Shown here: one piece after another, positions 43,413 to 52,111 of the stretch
How positions within the stretch are numbered: the first letter of the stretch is position 1
How the letters are laid out: each line of letters starts with the position of its first letter
Source of the DNA: SZUA-309 sp965233675
GTDB lineage: Bacteria; Pseudomonadota; Gammaproteobacteria; Pseudomonadales; Azotimanducaceae
DNA: 64,000 bases
Direction of reading: 5' to 3'
Assembly: GCA_965233675.1 (NCBI GenBank)
Contig: OZ247498.1
Span: forward strand, 3,100,001-3,164,000
Notes under the pieces: generated by a model
What the model was told of the DNA's origin: nothing
Seen by the model: the letters and a program-made list of their open reading frames with translations, nothing else
Database searches by the model: none
Program-made: the position numbers and the translations under genes

Positions 43413-44984
43413 ATGTTCCAGATAACCCTCTGGTCCATTCCCCCACTTCTTGCCGCGCTGGTGTGTGTGGGCGCCTACCTGCGAGCACGAAAAATGAAGC
43501 GGGTACCGGGCATGCAGGCCCTGCTGACGCTGCTCGCCGCCCTGCTGTTCTGGTCCGGCGCGCAATTCCTGGGCTCTGTGTTCACCGTCTCCAGCATCAA
43601 ACTGCTGACCGCGAAGCTCGCCTATTTCGGCATCGTCCTCGCCCCGGTTGCCTGGCTCTTCTTTGCCGTGGGCTACACCCGTCGGCAGATGCGGCTGCCG
43701 AAACTGGCGCTGAACCTGATCTGCGTGATTCCCGCGCTGACGCTGGTATTGGTCATGACCAACGACTGGCATGGGCTGATCTGGCGGGAAGTGGCGTTCG
43801 TCCGGGACAACGATGTGTTCGGCATGGTCGTGGAGCACGGTGTCTGGTTCTACGTGCACGCGTTCTACGCTTACGGACTGCTGATGGTGGCGACGACCAT
43901 CCTGGCCTGGTCCATCGGCCATACCACCGGTGCCTGGAAACCGGTGGTGGCCGTCATCGCCGCGCCCGTCGTCGTGGTGCTGGCCAACCTTTTCTCTCTC
44001 TCGCCGTTCAACCCGGTACCCTGGCTCGATCTGACCACCCTCGGCTTTGCCGTCGCCGCCATGATTCTGGATGCGGGCGTACTCCGTTTCGGAGTGCTGG
44101 AGACCATCCCGGTGGTTCGGGATCGGGTGGTGGAGCAACTCCGGGACGGCGTGATCGTGCTGAACGCCAACGGCATGGTGGTGGACATCAACGAATCGGC
44201 ATTGCAGATGCTTCGCACCCGGCGGGCCGAATTCGCCAACCGGTCCATCACCAGCTTCCTGACCGCCCTCAGCATGGAAGAACTGACCAACTCGGAACGG
44301 CCGGACGGACAGGGACTCACCATTACGCTACGCGGCCGATCCTATGACATCAGCGCCTCTTCTCTGGACCATACGGATCCGGATGCGGACGTGGTGCTGG
44401 TGCTCCGGGACATCACCGACCGGCTGAAGACCGAACAGGATCTCCTCGCCGCCCAGGAGGAACTGGTCCGGCTTGCGCATACGGACTATCTCACAGGCAT
44501 TCACAATCGACGGTTCTTCATGCAGCGCCTGTCGGAAGAAGTGGAACGGGTACGCCGGCACGGCAGCCAGCTGTCCGTGCTGCTGTTCGATCTCGACTAC
44601 TTCAAGAACGTGAACGACCAGTGCGGTCACGCGGCCGGAGACCAGATCCTGAAAGCAGTGGCGGACGTGAGCGTGGAGGTAAAACGGATCACCGATATCG
44701 CTGCCAGAATCGGCGGCGAAGAGTTCGCCCTGCTGTTGCCGGAGACCGATCAGACCGGCGCGGTGAGCACCGCCCAGCGTCTGCGCCAGAGCATCGCGAA
44801 AATTTCTCTCCCGGCAACCCGGGAGAAGAAGGTGAAGGTGACCGCCAGTATCGGCGTGGCCACCGTCGGCGCGGTCAGCCAGGACCTCGAAAACGTGCTG
44901 AACCATGCCGACGATGCCCTGTACAAGGCCAAGCACAGCGGCCGGAATGCAGTCTGTTGCGCCGACATCTCCGCATCGGACTGA
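43413..44984 (+). CDS. membrane diguanylate cyclase (7TM-PAS-GGDEF)
   Basis: 523 residues. Seven hydrophobic helices (residues about 1-225) form a histidine-kinase-type 7TM sensor domain. A PAS segment follows (about 240-340, RDGVIVLNANGMVVDINESAL), then a GGDEF domain with YLTGIHNRRFF, FDLDYFKNVND and the active-site GGEEF at 434-438. RITD lies five residues before it, the inhibitory I-site arrangement R-x-x-D. The enzyme makes c-di-GMP and is probably product-inhibited. The signal is unknown. Confidence 0.95.
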   Translation: MFQITLWSIPPLLAALVCVGAYLRARKMKRVPGMQALLTLLAALLFWSGAQFLGSVFTVSSIKLLTAKLAYFGIVLAPVAWLFFAVGYTRRQMRLPKLALNLICVIPALTLVLVMTNDWHGLIWREVAFVRDNDVFGMVVEHGVWFYVHAFYAYGLLMVATTILAWSIGHTTGAWKPVVAVIAAPVVVVLANLFSLSPFNPVPWLDLTTLGFAVAAMILDAGVLRFGVLETIPVVRDRVVEQLRDGVIVLNANGMVVDINESALQMLRTRRAEFANRSITSFLTALSMEELTNSERPDGQGLTITLRGRSYDISASSLDHTDPDADVVLVLRDITDRLKTEQDLLAAQEELVRLAHTDYLTGIHNRRFFMQRLSEEVERVRRHGSQLSVLLFDLDYFKNVNDQCGHAAGDQILKAVADVSVEVKRITDIAARIGGEEFALLLPETDQTGAVSTAQRLRQSIAKISLPATREKKVKVTASIGVATVGAVSQDLENVLNHADDALYKAKHSGRNAVCCADISASD

Positions 44985-44985
44985 C

Positions 44986-45927
44986 TCAGCCGTCGATAGG
45001 CTCTGCCGTCTCTGCCGTCTCTTCTGCTTCTTCCGTCTCTTCTTCCATCTCTTCTTCCGGGACCGGCAGCAGATCTGCCGCCGGGACCAGGATCTGCTCG
45101 GCAATGTAGCTGGCCACTGTAAAGGCACCGGAGATCCGGTCGCTTTCGAGCACGTACTCATCGACCGCTTCGTTGAAGCGGAAGGTCAGCCGATGCGTAC
45201 CTTCATCGTCCTCGACCGTGATCGATACCGGATCACCCAGCTCGGTCTCCGTCGCGTCTTCGTACAGGCCAAGCACCGTGAGCCCTTCGATGCGATCGAC
45301 AATACCGGCCACCGCCTCCTGGTCCGCCGGTTGCCCGTCCAGAAGCCAGTCTGCTTCGTCTTCGCGGCTCAGGACCTCACCGTCCGGAAACGTCAGCCCG
45401 TGCACGGTCTCGACCTGGAAAAGCTGCTTATCCAACCAGTCCGAGCGGTCCATGGGCAGTTCGTGCAGACCGAAATCGATGCTGAAAATGGCATCGGCCT
45501 CCGCTTCCCGGGCATGGATACGCCGGAAACCGGGAGAGCTGCCGAGATAGAGCGTTGCCAAGGTGCCGTCTGCGCCGTCAAACCTGATCCGGCGCTGGAA
45601 CACGTCCTCAGCCACCTCGAAACGCGCCCGGCTGCTTTCGCTGGTAGCGACCGGCCAGTTTGCCGAGCCACCCAGCAGAGACTCGATAACCTCGCTGATT
45701 CGACCCGCGTCCGCCGGCAGTTCACCCAGTCGCCATTCGCCATCCTCCGCCGCGAGACCGACCTCCTGTCCGTCACTGTCTTCGATCGTCACGGCAGTGA
45801 TCGCCGCGGGCTCGAAGTCGAGCAGCGCCATCGCTTCACCTTCCTCGTCGCCCATCAGCATCAACACCACCAGAATCACCAGCTGGGCGATCAGCAGTCC
45901 GGTCAGCAGGGGAATACGGGCGATCAT
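44986..45927 (-). CDS. DUF4340 domain-containing protein
   Basis: 313 residues from ATG 45927. One N-terminal transmembrane helix (residues 6-25) anchors an extracytoplasmic domain with DGQEVGLAAEDGEWRLGELPADAGRI and LFQVETVHGLTFPDGEVL, repeated-strand features of DUF4340. The C-terminus is a Glu/Thr-rich tail (EEEMEEETEEAEETAET). The family is found beside Gld-type ABC transporters. Its start overlaps the permease gene stop by 4 bp. Confidence 0.87.
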   Translation of the reverse strand: MIARIPLLTGLLIAQLVILVVLMLMGDEEGEAMALLDFEPAAITAVTIEDSDGQEVGLAAEDGEWRLGELPADAGRISEVIESLLGGSANWPVATSESSRARFEVAEDVFQRRIRFDGADGTLATLYLGSSPGFRRIHAREAEADAIFSIDFGLHELPMDRSDWLDKQLFQVETVHGLTFPDGEVLSREDEADWLLDGQPADQEAVAGIVDRIEGLTVLGLYEDATETELGDPVSITVEDDEGTHRLTFRFNEAVDEYVLESDRISGAFTVASYIAEQILVPAADLLPVPEEEMEEETEEAEETAETAEPIDG

Positions 45928-48833
45928 GCTGCACCTCCTTTCAACCAGGCCGAGTAGCGGTTCTGCTGTCGTCTCAACCGCTGGCGATGGATGCCGAAGA
46001 CCACGAGCACGCCAAGCACTGCAAGGAAGTAGTTGATCGACTCGATCACCATCTGAGCCGACTCCTCCAGCGGAGGCAGGGTCCGGTTGAAGTGCCCGCG
46101 GGAGCGGATGGAAAGCAGACTCGAATCCTCCAGGGTCCAATCGACAATGTTCGCCATGAGCTGCGGAGTGTTGGTGTAAACGACCCCTTCTGCCGAACCG
46201 ATGAACTGCAGGATCTGATCAGCCAGAAAGTTGTTCGAACCGAAGACGATCAGTCGGGCGCTTGCCGGTGAGAAGTCGATGACGCTGGAAACAACCCCCA
46301 GCGAGGCCGCTTCGTCGTCCGACGCTCCAGAGCCGTCCTCCATATCACCTTCGCTGTCCGGCACCTCCAGCAGCGGCGAAGTCTGACCGGCGAAAGCGGA
46401 TTCGAAGCGACCCTCGATCATCACAGCCAGTGGCTGTGCGCCAAGTTCACCTTCCGGACGGAAACCGGACAGTCCGGACTCCGTGATCCGCGGCATCACA
46501 TCCAGACTGTCGGAAAGCCAGCTCTCCGGTGAACTCGACAGCAGTGTGGTTACCGTTCGCTCATCCCCCTCCGGCAGGCTCACCTCCACAGGCGAGGGCC
46601 AGGTCAGTGTGAGTTGAGGCACGCCGGACAGGAAGCCGACCTCCTCGTTGAGGCCATCCTCACGAACGTCCGCAAAATAGGGATAGTCGAGCATCACCAG
46701 TTCCTGGAAGCTGAAGCCACCCACCTGCCGGTTCACCGGCGCCGGGAAGGCGGCATTCTGCGGATCCATCACGAACTGTTCGCTCAGGTTCACGCCATGG
46801 TGCGCCAGCCAGTCTTCCAGGCCCGTCTGCCTCGGCATGGCGATCAGCGACTGCTGTTGCAGAGAGGCGTTGAACGGCGAGGTGGCGACCACCACGGTTC
46901 CACCCTGCATGAGGAACTGATCGATGGCGAACGTCTGTTTCTGATCCAGTCCATCCGGATCGATCACCATCAGGAGATCGGCTGTCTCCGGCACCCTGCC
47001 ATCGGCAAGCTGACTTGTCTCCACATTGAAGTCACCCTGGAGGAACTCCGTGAGCTGCCGGAACTGGTTGCCTGCGGGGGGTTGCCCCATCATCCCGGCG
47101 TACGGATTGACTTCCGGTGCCATCAGCGCAACCGTTTTCAGCAGCCCGGAAGCGAACCGCTTCAGTCCTTCTTCAATCCCGCGCACCGTGGCTTCTTCAG
47201 AGAGACCTTCCGGCAATGGGATCTGCACGATGGTCTCGCCATCCGTCAGCGTCAGATAGAAGTAGAAGGACGTGTTGTCGAACAGACTGGTTGCCATCGG
47301 CTGAAAGCCATACTCACTGGCAATCTGCGCGGCCAGGGCGCCGTCACCGGCCTCCGGATCGAGGACCTCAACGGTGAATTTGCCCGCTGACTCTGCTGCC
47401 ATGTCGTCGAGGGTATCCGCCAGAACCTGTCGGTAGTCAACCAGCACCTCGGGCAGCGTATCGTCCGCAGAGATATAGCCGACGAACTGAACCGGCGTAT
47501 TCAGGCTGGCGAACAGATCGCCGCCTTCCTGGAAACCCTGGAGCACTTTCTTGATGGCGCGGGTGACGTCGAACTCCGGATTCCTGAGCTGAACGTCCAG
47601 ATTCGATTCATCCGCCATTTTCACTTCGATCAGATCCCGGAAGCCAAGCACCTCGTACTGATCACCGTAGGTGATCAGTACATCGAAGTAGCTGTTGACC
47701 AGACTCGACTGATAACGATCAGCCACCTGGAAGGGCACGGGACGGATGCCGTACTTGGTGTTGATCTCGTCTTCGAGTTCCGGATCTGCGACCGGGTCCA
47801 GCACGTCCACCCGCACGTTTTCGCCACCAGCCACGGCGAATTCCTGCAACAGGTCACGCATCTGCGGCGCCAGTGGTGCCAGCAGCGGATGGGTCTTGGC
47901 ACTGAAGAAGCCACGGATCTGCAGCGGCTCGGTCAATTGCGCAAGCTGACTCCGGGTCGCGTCGGAGACCGTATAGATCTGCCCTTCCGTCATATCGACT
48001 CTGAGCTTCGAGAAACCGGCCAGCCAGACGTTGGCGATGAGCAGATTGGCCACCAGCAGGGTGGTGGCCATCAGCCACTTGCGATGATGTGCCGGGCTGC
48101 CGTCCTCGGCCCAGCGCTGCACCTCCAGGGCATGGACGTTCAGTGCCAGGAACAGCACGAGGAGAGAAGCGTAGAAGTACAGATCCCGGAAATCGAGCAC
48201 ACCCCGGGTGATCGCATCGAATCGGGCGCCGGAACCCATGGCACGCATGAGATCCGCCCACTGGCTGCCCACCAGATCCGTGAGTACCGGTGAGCCGATC
48301 ATGAAGAACGCGCCACAGGCCGCCGAGGCGATGATCAGGCTGACGATCTGGCTGTCGGTTCTGGCACTGATGAACAGTCCGATGGCGAGATAGGCACCGC
48401 CGAGCATCATGGCGGCCACGTAGCCGGCCACAACCGGACCCCAGTCCAGATCGGCAATCATCGACACCGACAACGGCACAGGCAGGGTCAGCAGCAGGGC
48501 GAGCCCAAGCAGCAACCAGCAGGCGAGGAATTTACCCACCACGAATTCCCAGCCGGATGCCGGTAACGTGACCACGAATTCCAGGGTGCCGGTCCGTCGC
48601 TCCTCGCTCCACATGCGCATGGTGAGCGCCGCGGATAGGAATATGAGCAGCACGGGCATCCACTCGAACATGGGCCGCACGTCTGCAACGTTGCGGGCGA
48701 AGAAAGCCTCCACCCAGAAGAACACGAACAGGGTGACCGCCAGAAAGACCAGCAGAAAGAGATAACCTATGGGGGACGCGAAAAAGAGGGTGAGCTCTTT
48801 TTTCGCAATGCGCATCACAACATCAGGCCGCAT
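45924..48833 (-). CDS. fused ABC permease and GldG-like auxiliary domain
   Basis: 969 residues. Residues about 1-240 are an ABC-2-type permease with six helices (IAKKELTLFFASPIGYLFLLVFLAVTLFVFF, LTMRMWSEERRTGTLEFVVTLPASGWEFV), similar to GldF. A hydrophobic segment at about 250-275 leads to the long periplasmic GldG-like/ABC auxiliary domain (residues 280-930), ending in a last helix (YFLAVLGVLVVFGI). In Bacteroidetes GldF and GldG are separate; here they are one chain. The ATPase gene precedes it with an 11-bp overlap. The function outside gliding bacteria is unknown. Confidence 0.9.
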   Translation of the reverse strand: MRPDVVMRIAKKELTLFFASPIGYLFLLVFLAVTLFVFFWVEAFFARNVADVRPMFEWMPVLLIFLSAALTMRMWSEERRTGTLEFVVTLPASGWEFVVGKFLACWLLLGLALLLTLPVPLSVSMIADLDWGPVVAGYVAAMMLGGAYLAIGLFISARTDSQIVSLIIASAACGAFFMIGSPVLTDLVGSQWADLMRAMGSGARFDAITRGVLDFRDLYFYASLLVLFLALNVHALEVQRWAEDGSPAHHRKWLMATTLLVANLLIANVWLAGFSKLRVDMTEGQIYTVSDATRSQLAQLTEPLQIRGFFSAKTHPLLAPLAPQMRDLLQEFAVAGGENVRVDVLDPVADPELEDEINTKYGIRPVPFQVADRYQSSLVNSYFDVLITYGDQYEVLGFRDLIEVKMADESNLDVQLRNPEFDVTRAIKKVLQGFQEGGDLFASLNTPVQFVGYISADDTLPEVLVDYRQVLADTLDDMAAESAGKFTVEVLDPEAGDGALAAQIASEYGFQPMATSLFDNTSFYFYLTLTDGETIVQIPLPEGLSEEATVRGIEEGLKRFASGLLKTVALMAPEVNPYAGMMGQPPAGNQFRQLTEFLQGDFNVETSQLADGRVPETADLLMVIDPDGLDQKQTFAIDQFLMQGGTVVVATSPFNASLQQQSLIAMPRQTGLEDWLAHHGVNLSEQFVMDPQNAAFPAPVNRQVGGFSFQELVMLDYPYFADVREDGLNEEVGFLSGVPQLTLTWPSPVEVSLPEGDERTVTTLLSSSPESWLSDSLDVMPRITESGLSGFRPEGELGAQPLAVMIEGRFESAFAGQTSPLLEVPDSEGDMEDGSGASDDEAASLGVVSSVIDFSPASARLIVFGSNNFLADQILQFIGSAEGVVYTNTPQLMANIVDWTLEDSSLLSIRSRGHFNRTLPPLEESAQMVIESINYFLAVLGVLVVFGIHRQRLRRQQNRYSAWLKGGAA

Positions 48834-49758
48834 CGCTCACCTCCTCTACCGGCAGGGCGTTCACTTCCCGGAAAACGGTCTCCAGATCCCGGCGCTTGAC
48901 GGCAAGCTCATAGAGCGGCTGACCGGCACCGACGACGGCTTTCGCAATCTCCCGCCCGGCGGCATCCTGATCTCCTTCGAAGACCACTTCCCAGCAACCC
49001 TGGCCGGTCTGGTGCACGGCAGTGACGGGACCGAGCCCTTTGAGAACATCCGACAGATTCGCATCCGTGCCGCTGCGCAACTGATACTGGTTGCTCTCCT
49101 TCAGATCCGCCAACTGCTCGTCCAGCACCAGCGAGCCCGCCCGCAGTATGATCGCCCGGTCACATATGGCATCCACCTCCTGCATGATGTGGGTGGACAG
49201 TATCACCGTCGCCGACTCGGCCAGGCGCTCGATGAGATCACGCATGTGCTGCGTCTGACTCGGGTCGAGGCCATTGGTCGGCTCATCCAGAATCAGAAAC
49301 TTCGGCTCGTGCAGAATGGCCTGGGCAACACCCACCCGCTGCTTGAATCCTCGGGAGAGGGTGGCAATCGGGTCCAGCGCTTTCGAGCCGAGTTCGGTCG
49401 CTTCGATGGCCCGACGCACAGCGGTCGGGGCGTCGATTCCCCGGATCTCGGCGGCATAGTCGAGGTAGTCCGCCACAGACATTTCCGGGTAGAGGGGCAG
49501 GTTTTCCGGCAGATAACCCAGGCTTTCCTGCACCCGGGTCGCGCCGTTCACCAGATCCTCCGCCAGATCCACACCGTCTACCCGCACCCGACCCGCGCTC
49601 GGTTCCAGGTAGCCGGTAAGCATCTTCATGATGGTGGTCTTGCCCGCACCGTTGTGTCCGAGCAGGCCGACGATTTCTCCCTGTGCGATGGAGAAGCTGA
49701 CCTCGCTAACCGCGAGGAAGTCTCCATAGCGTCGGGTCAAACGATCCGCTTCAATCAT
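48823..49758 (-). CDS. ABC transporter ATP-binding protein (GldA-like)
   Basis: 311 residues from ATG 49758. Walker A is GHNGAGKTT, the signature LSRGFKQRVGVAQAIL and Walker B FLILDEPTNGLDP, followed by an H-loop ILSTHIMQEVD. The C-terminal 80 residues form the additional domain usual in GldA/CcmA-type ATPases. It starts the three-gene operon ATPase-permease/GldG-DUF4340, all overlapping. The system exports or moves an unknown envelope component. Confidence 0.94.
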   Translation of the reverse strand: MIEADRLTRRYGDFLAVSEVSFSIAQGEIVGLLGHNGAGKTTIMKMLTGYLEPSAGRVRVDGVDLAEDLVNGATRVQESLGYLPENLPLYPEMSVADYLDYAAEIRGIDAPTAVRRAIEATELGSKALDPIATLSRGFKQRVGVAQAILHEPKFLILDEPTNGLDPSQTQHMRDLIERLAESATVILSTHIMQEVDAICDRAIILRAGSLVLDEQLADLKESNQYQLRSGTDANLSDVLKGLGPVTAVHQTGQGCWEVVFEGDQDAAGREIAKAVVGAGQPLYELAVKRRDLETVFREVNALPVEEVSDAA

Positions 49759-49873
49759 GCGTTTTTCCTTATCCGCGGAATTTTTGGTGAAATTTGAACG
49801 AGCGGAAAAATATTCAATTCGCAGCAAATTTCAAGGGGGTGTCCCAACGATTGCAGCCTGGTACTTTGAAATC

Positions 49874-50491
49874 ATGAATGAACTGCTGACCATCGCCGGA
49901 ACGGCCGGCGGCCTGGAGGCACGTCTCGCCGGTCCGCAGGCGGACGGCGCATCGCTGAGCAGACTCGCGATCCTGTGTCATCCCCATCCTCTCTATGGTG
50001 GCTCCATGGACGATATGGTCCTGGGCATACTCGCCGGGGCACTCCAGAGTGCGGACATTGCATGCCTCCGTTTCAACTTCAGAGGCGTGGGCGGCAGCGG
50101 CGGCACACACGACGGCAATGGCGGGGAAATCGAAGATCTGGACGCTGTAATCGGCTGGGCCAGTGAAACACATCCCGATGCGAGACTCACGCTCGGCGGC
50201 TACTCGTTCGGCGCAAGCACCATCTGCCGGTTGCTCGATGAACACGACCAACCGGAACAGCTGGAACGGGTGCTGCTGGTTGCGCCTCCGGTGGGCAACC
50301 TGCCGGCCCCGGAACCGGATGGCAGGGTGCGAACAGACGTGTTTGCCGGTGATGCGGATCCGTTCGTCGATCACCGTGCACTCGCCGGCTGGCGCCATGC
50401 CGAAGTGCATCTGCTTTCCGGCGCCGATCATTTCTTCGGTGGTCACGCCCAGGCGTTGACCGAACAGATCACGGGCGTGCTCGACAACTGA
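49874..50491 (+). CDS. alpha/beta hydrolase (COG2945-like)
   Basis: 205 residues from ATG 49874. Landmarks are LAILCHPHPLYGGSMDDMV, LRFNFRGVGGSGGTHD, the nucleophile GYSFGAS (Ser at about 114), FAGDADPFVD and the catalytic His in GADHFFGGH. This matches the small alpha/beta hydrolase family of about 210 residues with the CHPHP signature. The substrate is unknown. It converges with nnrU (2-bp gap). Confidence 0.92.
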   Translation: MNELLTIAGTAGGLEARLAGPQADGASLSRLAILCHPHPLYGGSMDDMVLGILAGALQSADIACLRFNFRGVGGSGGTHDGNGGEIEDLDAVIGWASETHPDARLTLGGYSFGASTICRLLDEHDQPEQLERVLLVAPPVGNLPAPEPDGRVRTDVFAGDADPFVDHRALAGWRHAEVHLLSGADHFFGGHAQALTEQITGVLDN

Positions 50492-50492
50492 A

Positions 50493-51179
50493 CTAGAAGA
50501 TCCGCACCCCACTCACCCATACGTGCCCCCAGGCGAGCACGGCATAACCGGCCAGACCGATCAGCACCGGCAACCACAGTTCAGCCAGAACCAGCCGGTT
50601 CCGGCCGCCGATGATGGCCGCGAATGGAACATTCGAGGTGGACTGCGCATAGGCCGACCACCCGGAACCCGATGAGGCAGCCTTTTTTCTGTCCATCGCC
50701 ACGGTGCCAAGCGCCGCCAGCAGACCAAAGGCTGAAAAGAAGACGACCGAGTTGGCATCTCCGTTGGCGATCATGTGTGAGATGGACCAGATCAGCACGC
50801 CCCATTGAAAGGGGTGACGGGTGATCCGGGTCACCCCTTGCGCCAGGTCCGCACCCTCCCCCTTCGCCAGCAGACTTTCCGCACCCACCAGCGTGGGATT
50901 CTTCACCAGAAACCCACCCAGCACGAGAATCATCGCAAACGGCATCAGCACCTTCGCCGCCATGTAGCGCTCGGGCGATGGCATCCAGAAGTAGTCGTAG
51001 CGTGGCAGCGCGTTGTAGAGCCAGATCAGGTAACTCAGCGTCGCTACCGCCATCAGCGAGTAGAGCACCAGGTAACCGCGCTCACCGAGGGCGCTCACCA
51101 TACGAGCCCGCAGCGAGGTGCTGCTGATCCCCAGGTGGGTGCCGACGAACAGGAGCGCGGACAGGGATAGGTACATCAT
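50493..51179 (-). CDS. NnrU family membrane protein
   Basis: 228 residues with about six transmembrane helices. The family signature is VTRITRHPFQWGVLIWSISHMIANGD, with FVGTHLGISSTSLRARMV near the start. NnrU is associated with nitric-oxide metabolism and denitrification in proteobacteria, so it is notable that nirS is also in this window, although 28 kb away. It is divergent from the SDR-AhpD-SnoaL operon. Confidence 0.92.
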   Translation of the reverse strand: MMYLSLSALLFVGTHLGISSTSLRARMVSALGERGYLVLYSLMAVATLSYLIWLYNALPRYDYFWMPSPERYMAAKVLMPFAMILVLGGFLVKNPTLVGAESLLAKGEGADLAQGVTRITRHPFQWGVLIWSISHMIANGDANSVVFFSAFGLLAALGTVAMDRKKAASSGSGWSAYAQSTSNVPFAAIIGGRNRLVLAELWLPVLIGLAGYAVLAWGHVWVSGVRIF

Positions 51180-51266
51180 TTTCTGTATGTTCTCCGGGAA
51201 AAGAACCCGTTCGATGGATAGGCTAATCTATGCAGCCAGTCTGCAACAGGGAAACTCAGGGGAGCG

Positions 51267-52076
51267 ATGAATCGACTTGAAGGTAAGACCGCACTGGTAA
51301 CCGGTGCCGCCAGGGGCCTCGGCGCAAGGATCGCCGAGCGATTCGCAGAAGAAGGCGCGGATGTGATCATCAACGATCTGTCCCAGACAGCCGCGGAGGC
51401 GACGGCGAAACGCCTGGGCGGTCGGGCGGTATCCGCCGATGTCAGCGACTCCGCATCCGTTGCCCGGATGTTCGAGGCGGTGGCTGAGATGACCGATCGT
51501 ATCGACATCCTGGTCAACAACGCCGGTATCAGCGGCCTGGAAGGCGACAATGACGCCCAGGAGCGGATCCGGCTGCGGGCCGAAGCCATGGCCAGCGGCA
51601 CAGAACCGGAAGGGGAACTGGACGGCGGCATCGCCGAAGTGACCGATGAGAAGTGGCGACGCATGCTCGCCGTGCATATGGACGGCACCTTCTACTGCTG
51701 CAGAGGTGCCGTACCGCTCATGCCGGATGGGGCGGCCATCATCAACCTGGGCAGCATCATGGGCACCTTCGGACGTGGTGGCGGCCTCGCCTACTGCGCA
51801 GCGAAAGCCGGCATTCTGGGATTCACCCGGGCGCTCGCCCACGAACTGGCACCCCGCAACATCCGGGTGAACGGCATCGCGCCGGGTTGGATCCATACGG
51901 ATATGACGGAGCCCATGGCGCCCATGCACCCGTTCCTCGAAATGCAGACCCCCATGGGCCGTCTGGGCGAACCGGACGACATCGCCTGGTGTGCCGTATA
52001 TCTGGCGAGTCCGGAAGCGGGATTCGTCACCGGCCAGACCCTGTCGCCGAACGGCGGCTGGTACATGAGTCAGTAA
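51267..52076 (+). CDS. short-chain dehydrogenase/reductase
   Basis: 269 residues. The Rossmann motif is TGAARGLG, NNAGIS is present, and the catalytic Ser in LGSIMG, Tyr in YCAAK and Lys in the same YxxxK are intact. An insert of about 20 residues (DAQERIRLRAEAMASGTEPEG) lengthens the region after NNAG. It is the first gene of an operon with the AhpD-like selenoprotein (35 bp downstream) and the SnoaL-like gene. Confidence 0.93.
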   Translation: MNRLEGKTALVTGAARGLGARIAERFAEEGADVIINDLSQTAAEATAKRLGGRAVSADVSDSASVARMFEAVAEMTDRIDILVNNAGISGLEGDNDAQERIRLRAEAMASGTEPEGELDGGIAEVTDEKWRRMLAVHMDGTFYCCRGAVPLMPDGAAIINLGSIMGTFGRGGGLAYCAAKAGILGFTRALAHELAPRNIRVNGIAPGWIHTDMTEPMAPMHPFLEMQTPMGRLGEPDDIAWCAVYLASPEAGFVTGQTLSPNGGWYMSQ

Positions 52077-52111
52077 GCGTCCGGAAAACCGGAGGCGAAC
52101 GGAGCATCGAT

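Noticed and set aside
46614..47390. 258-codon plus-strand ORF inside the GldFG fusion gene
   Set aside because: Antisense shadow rich in His, Arg and Gln with no ribosome site or domain.
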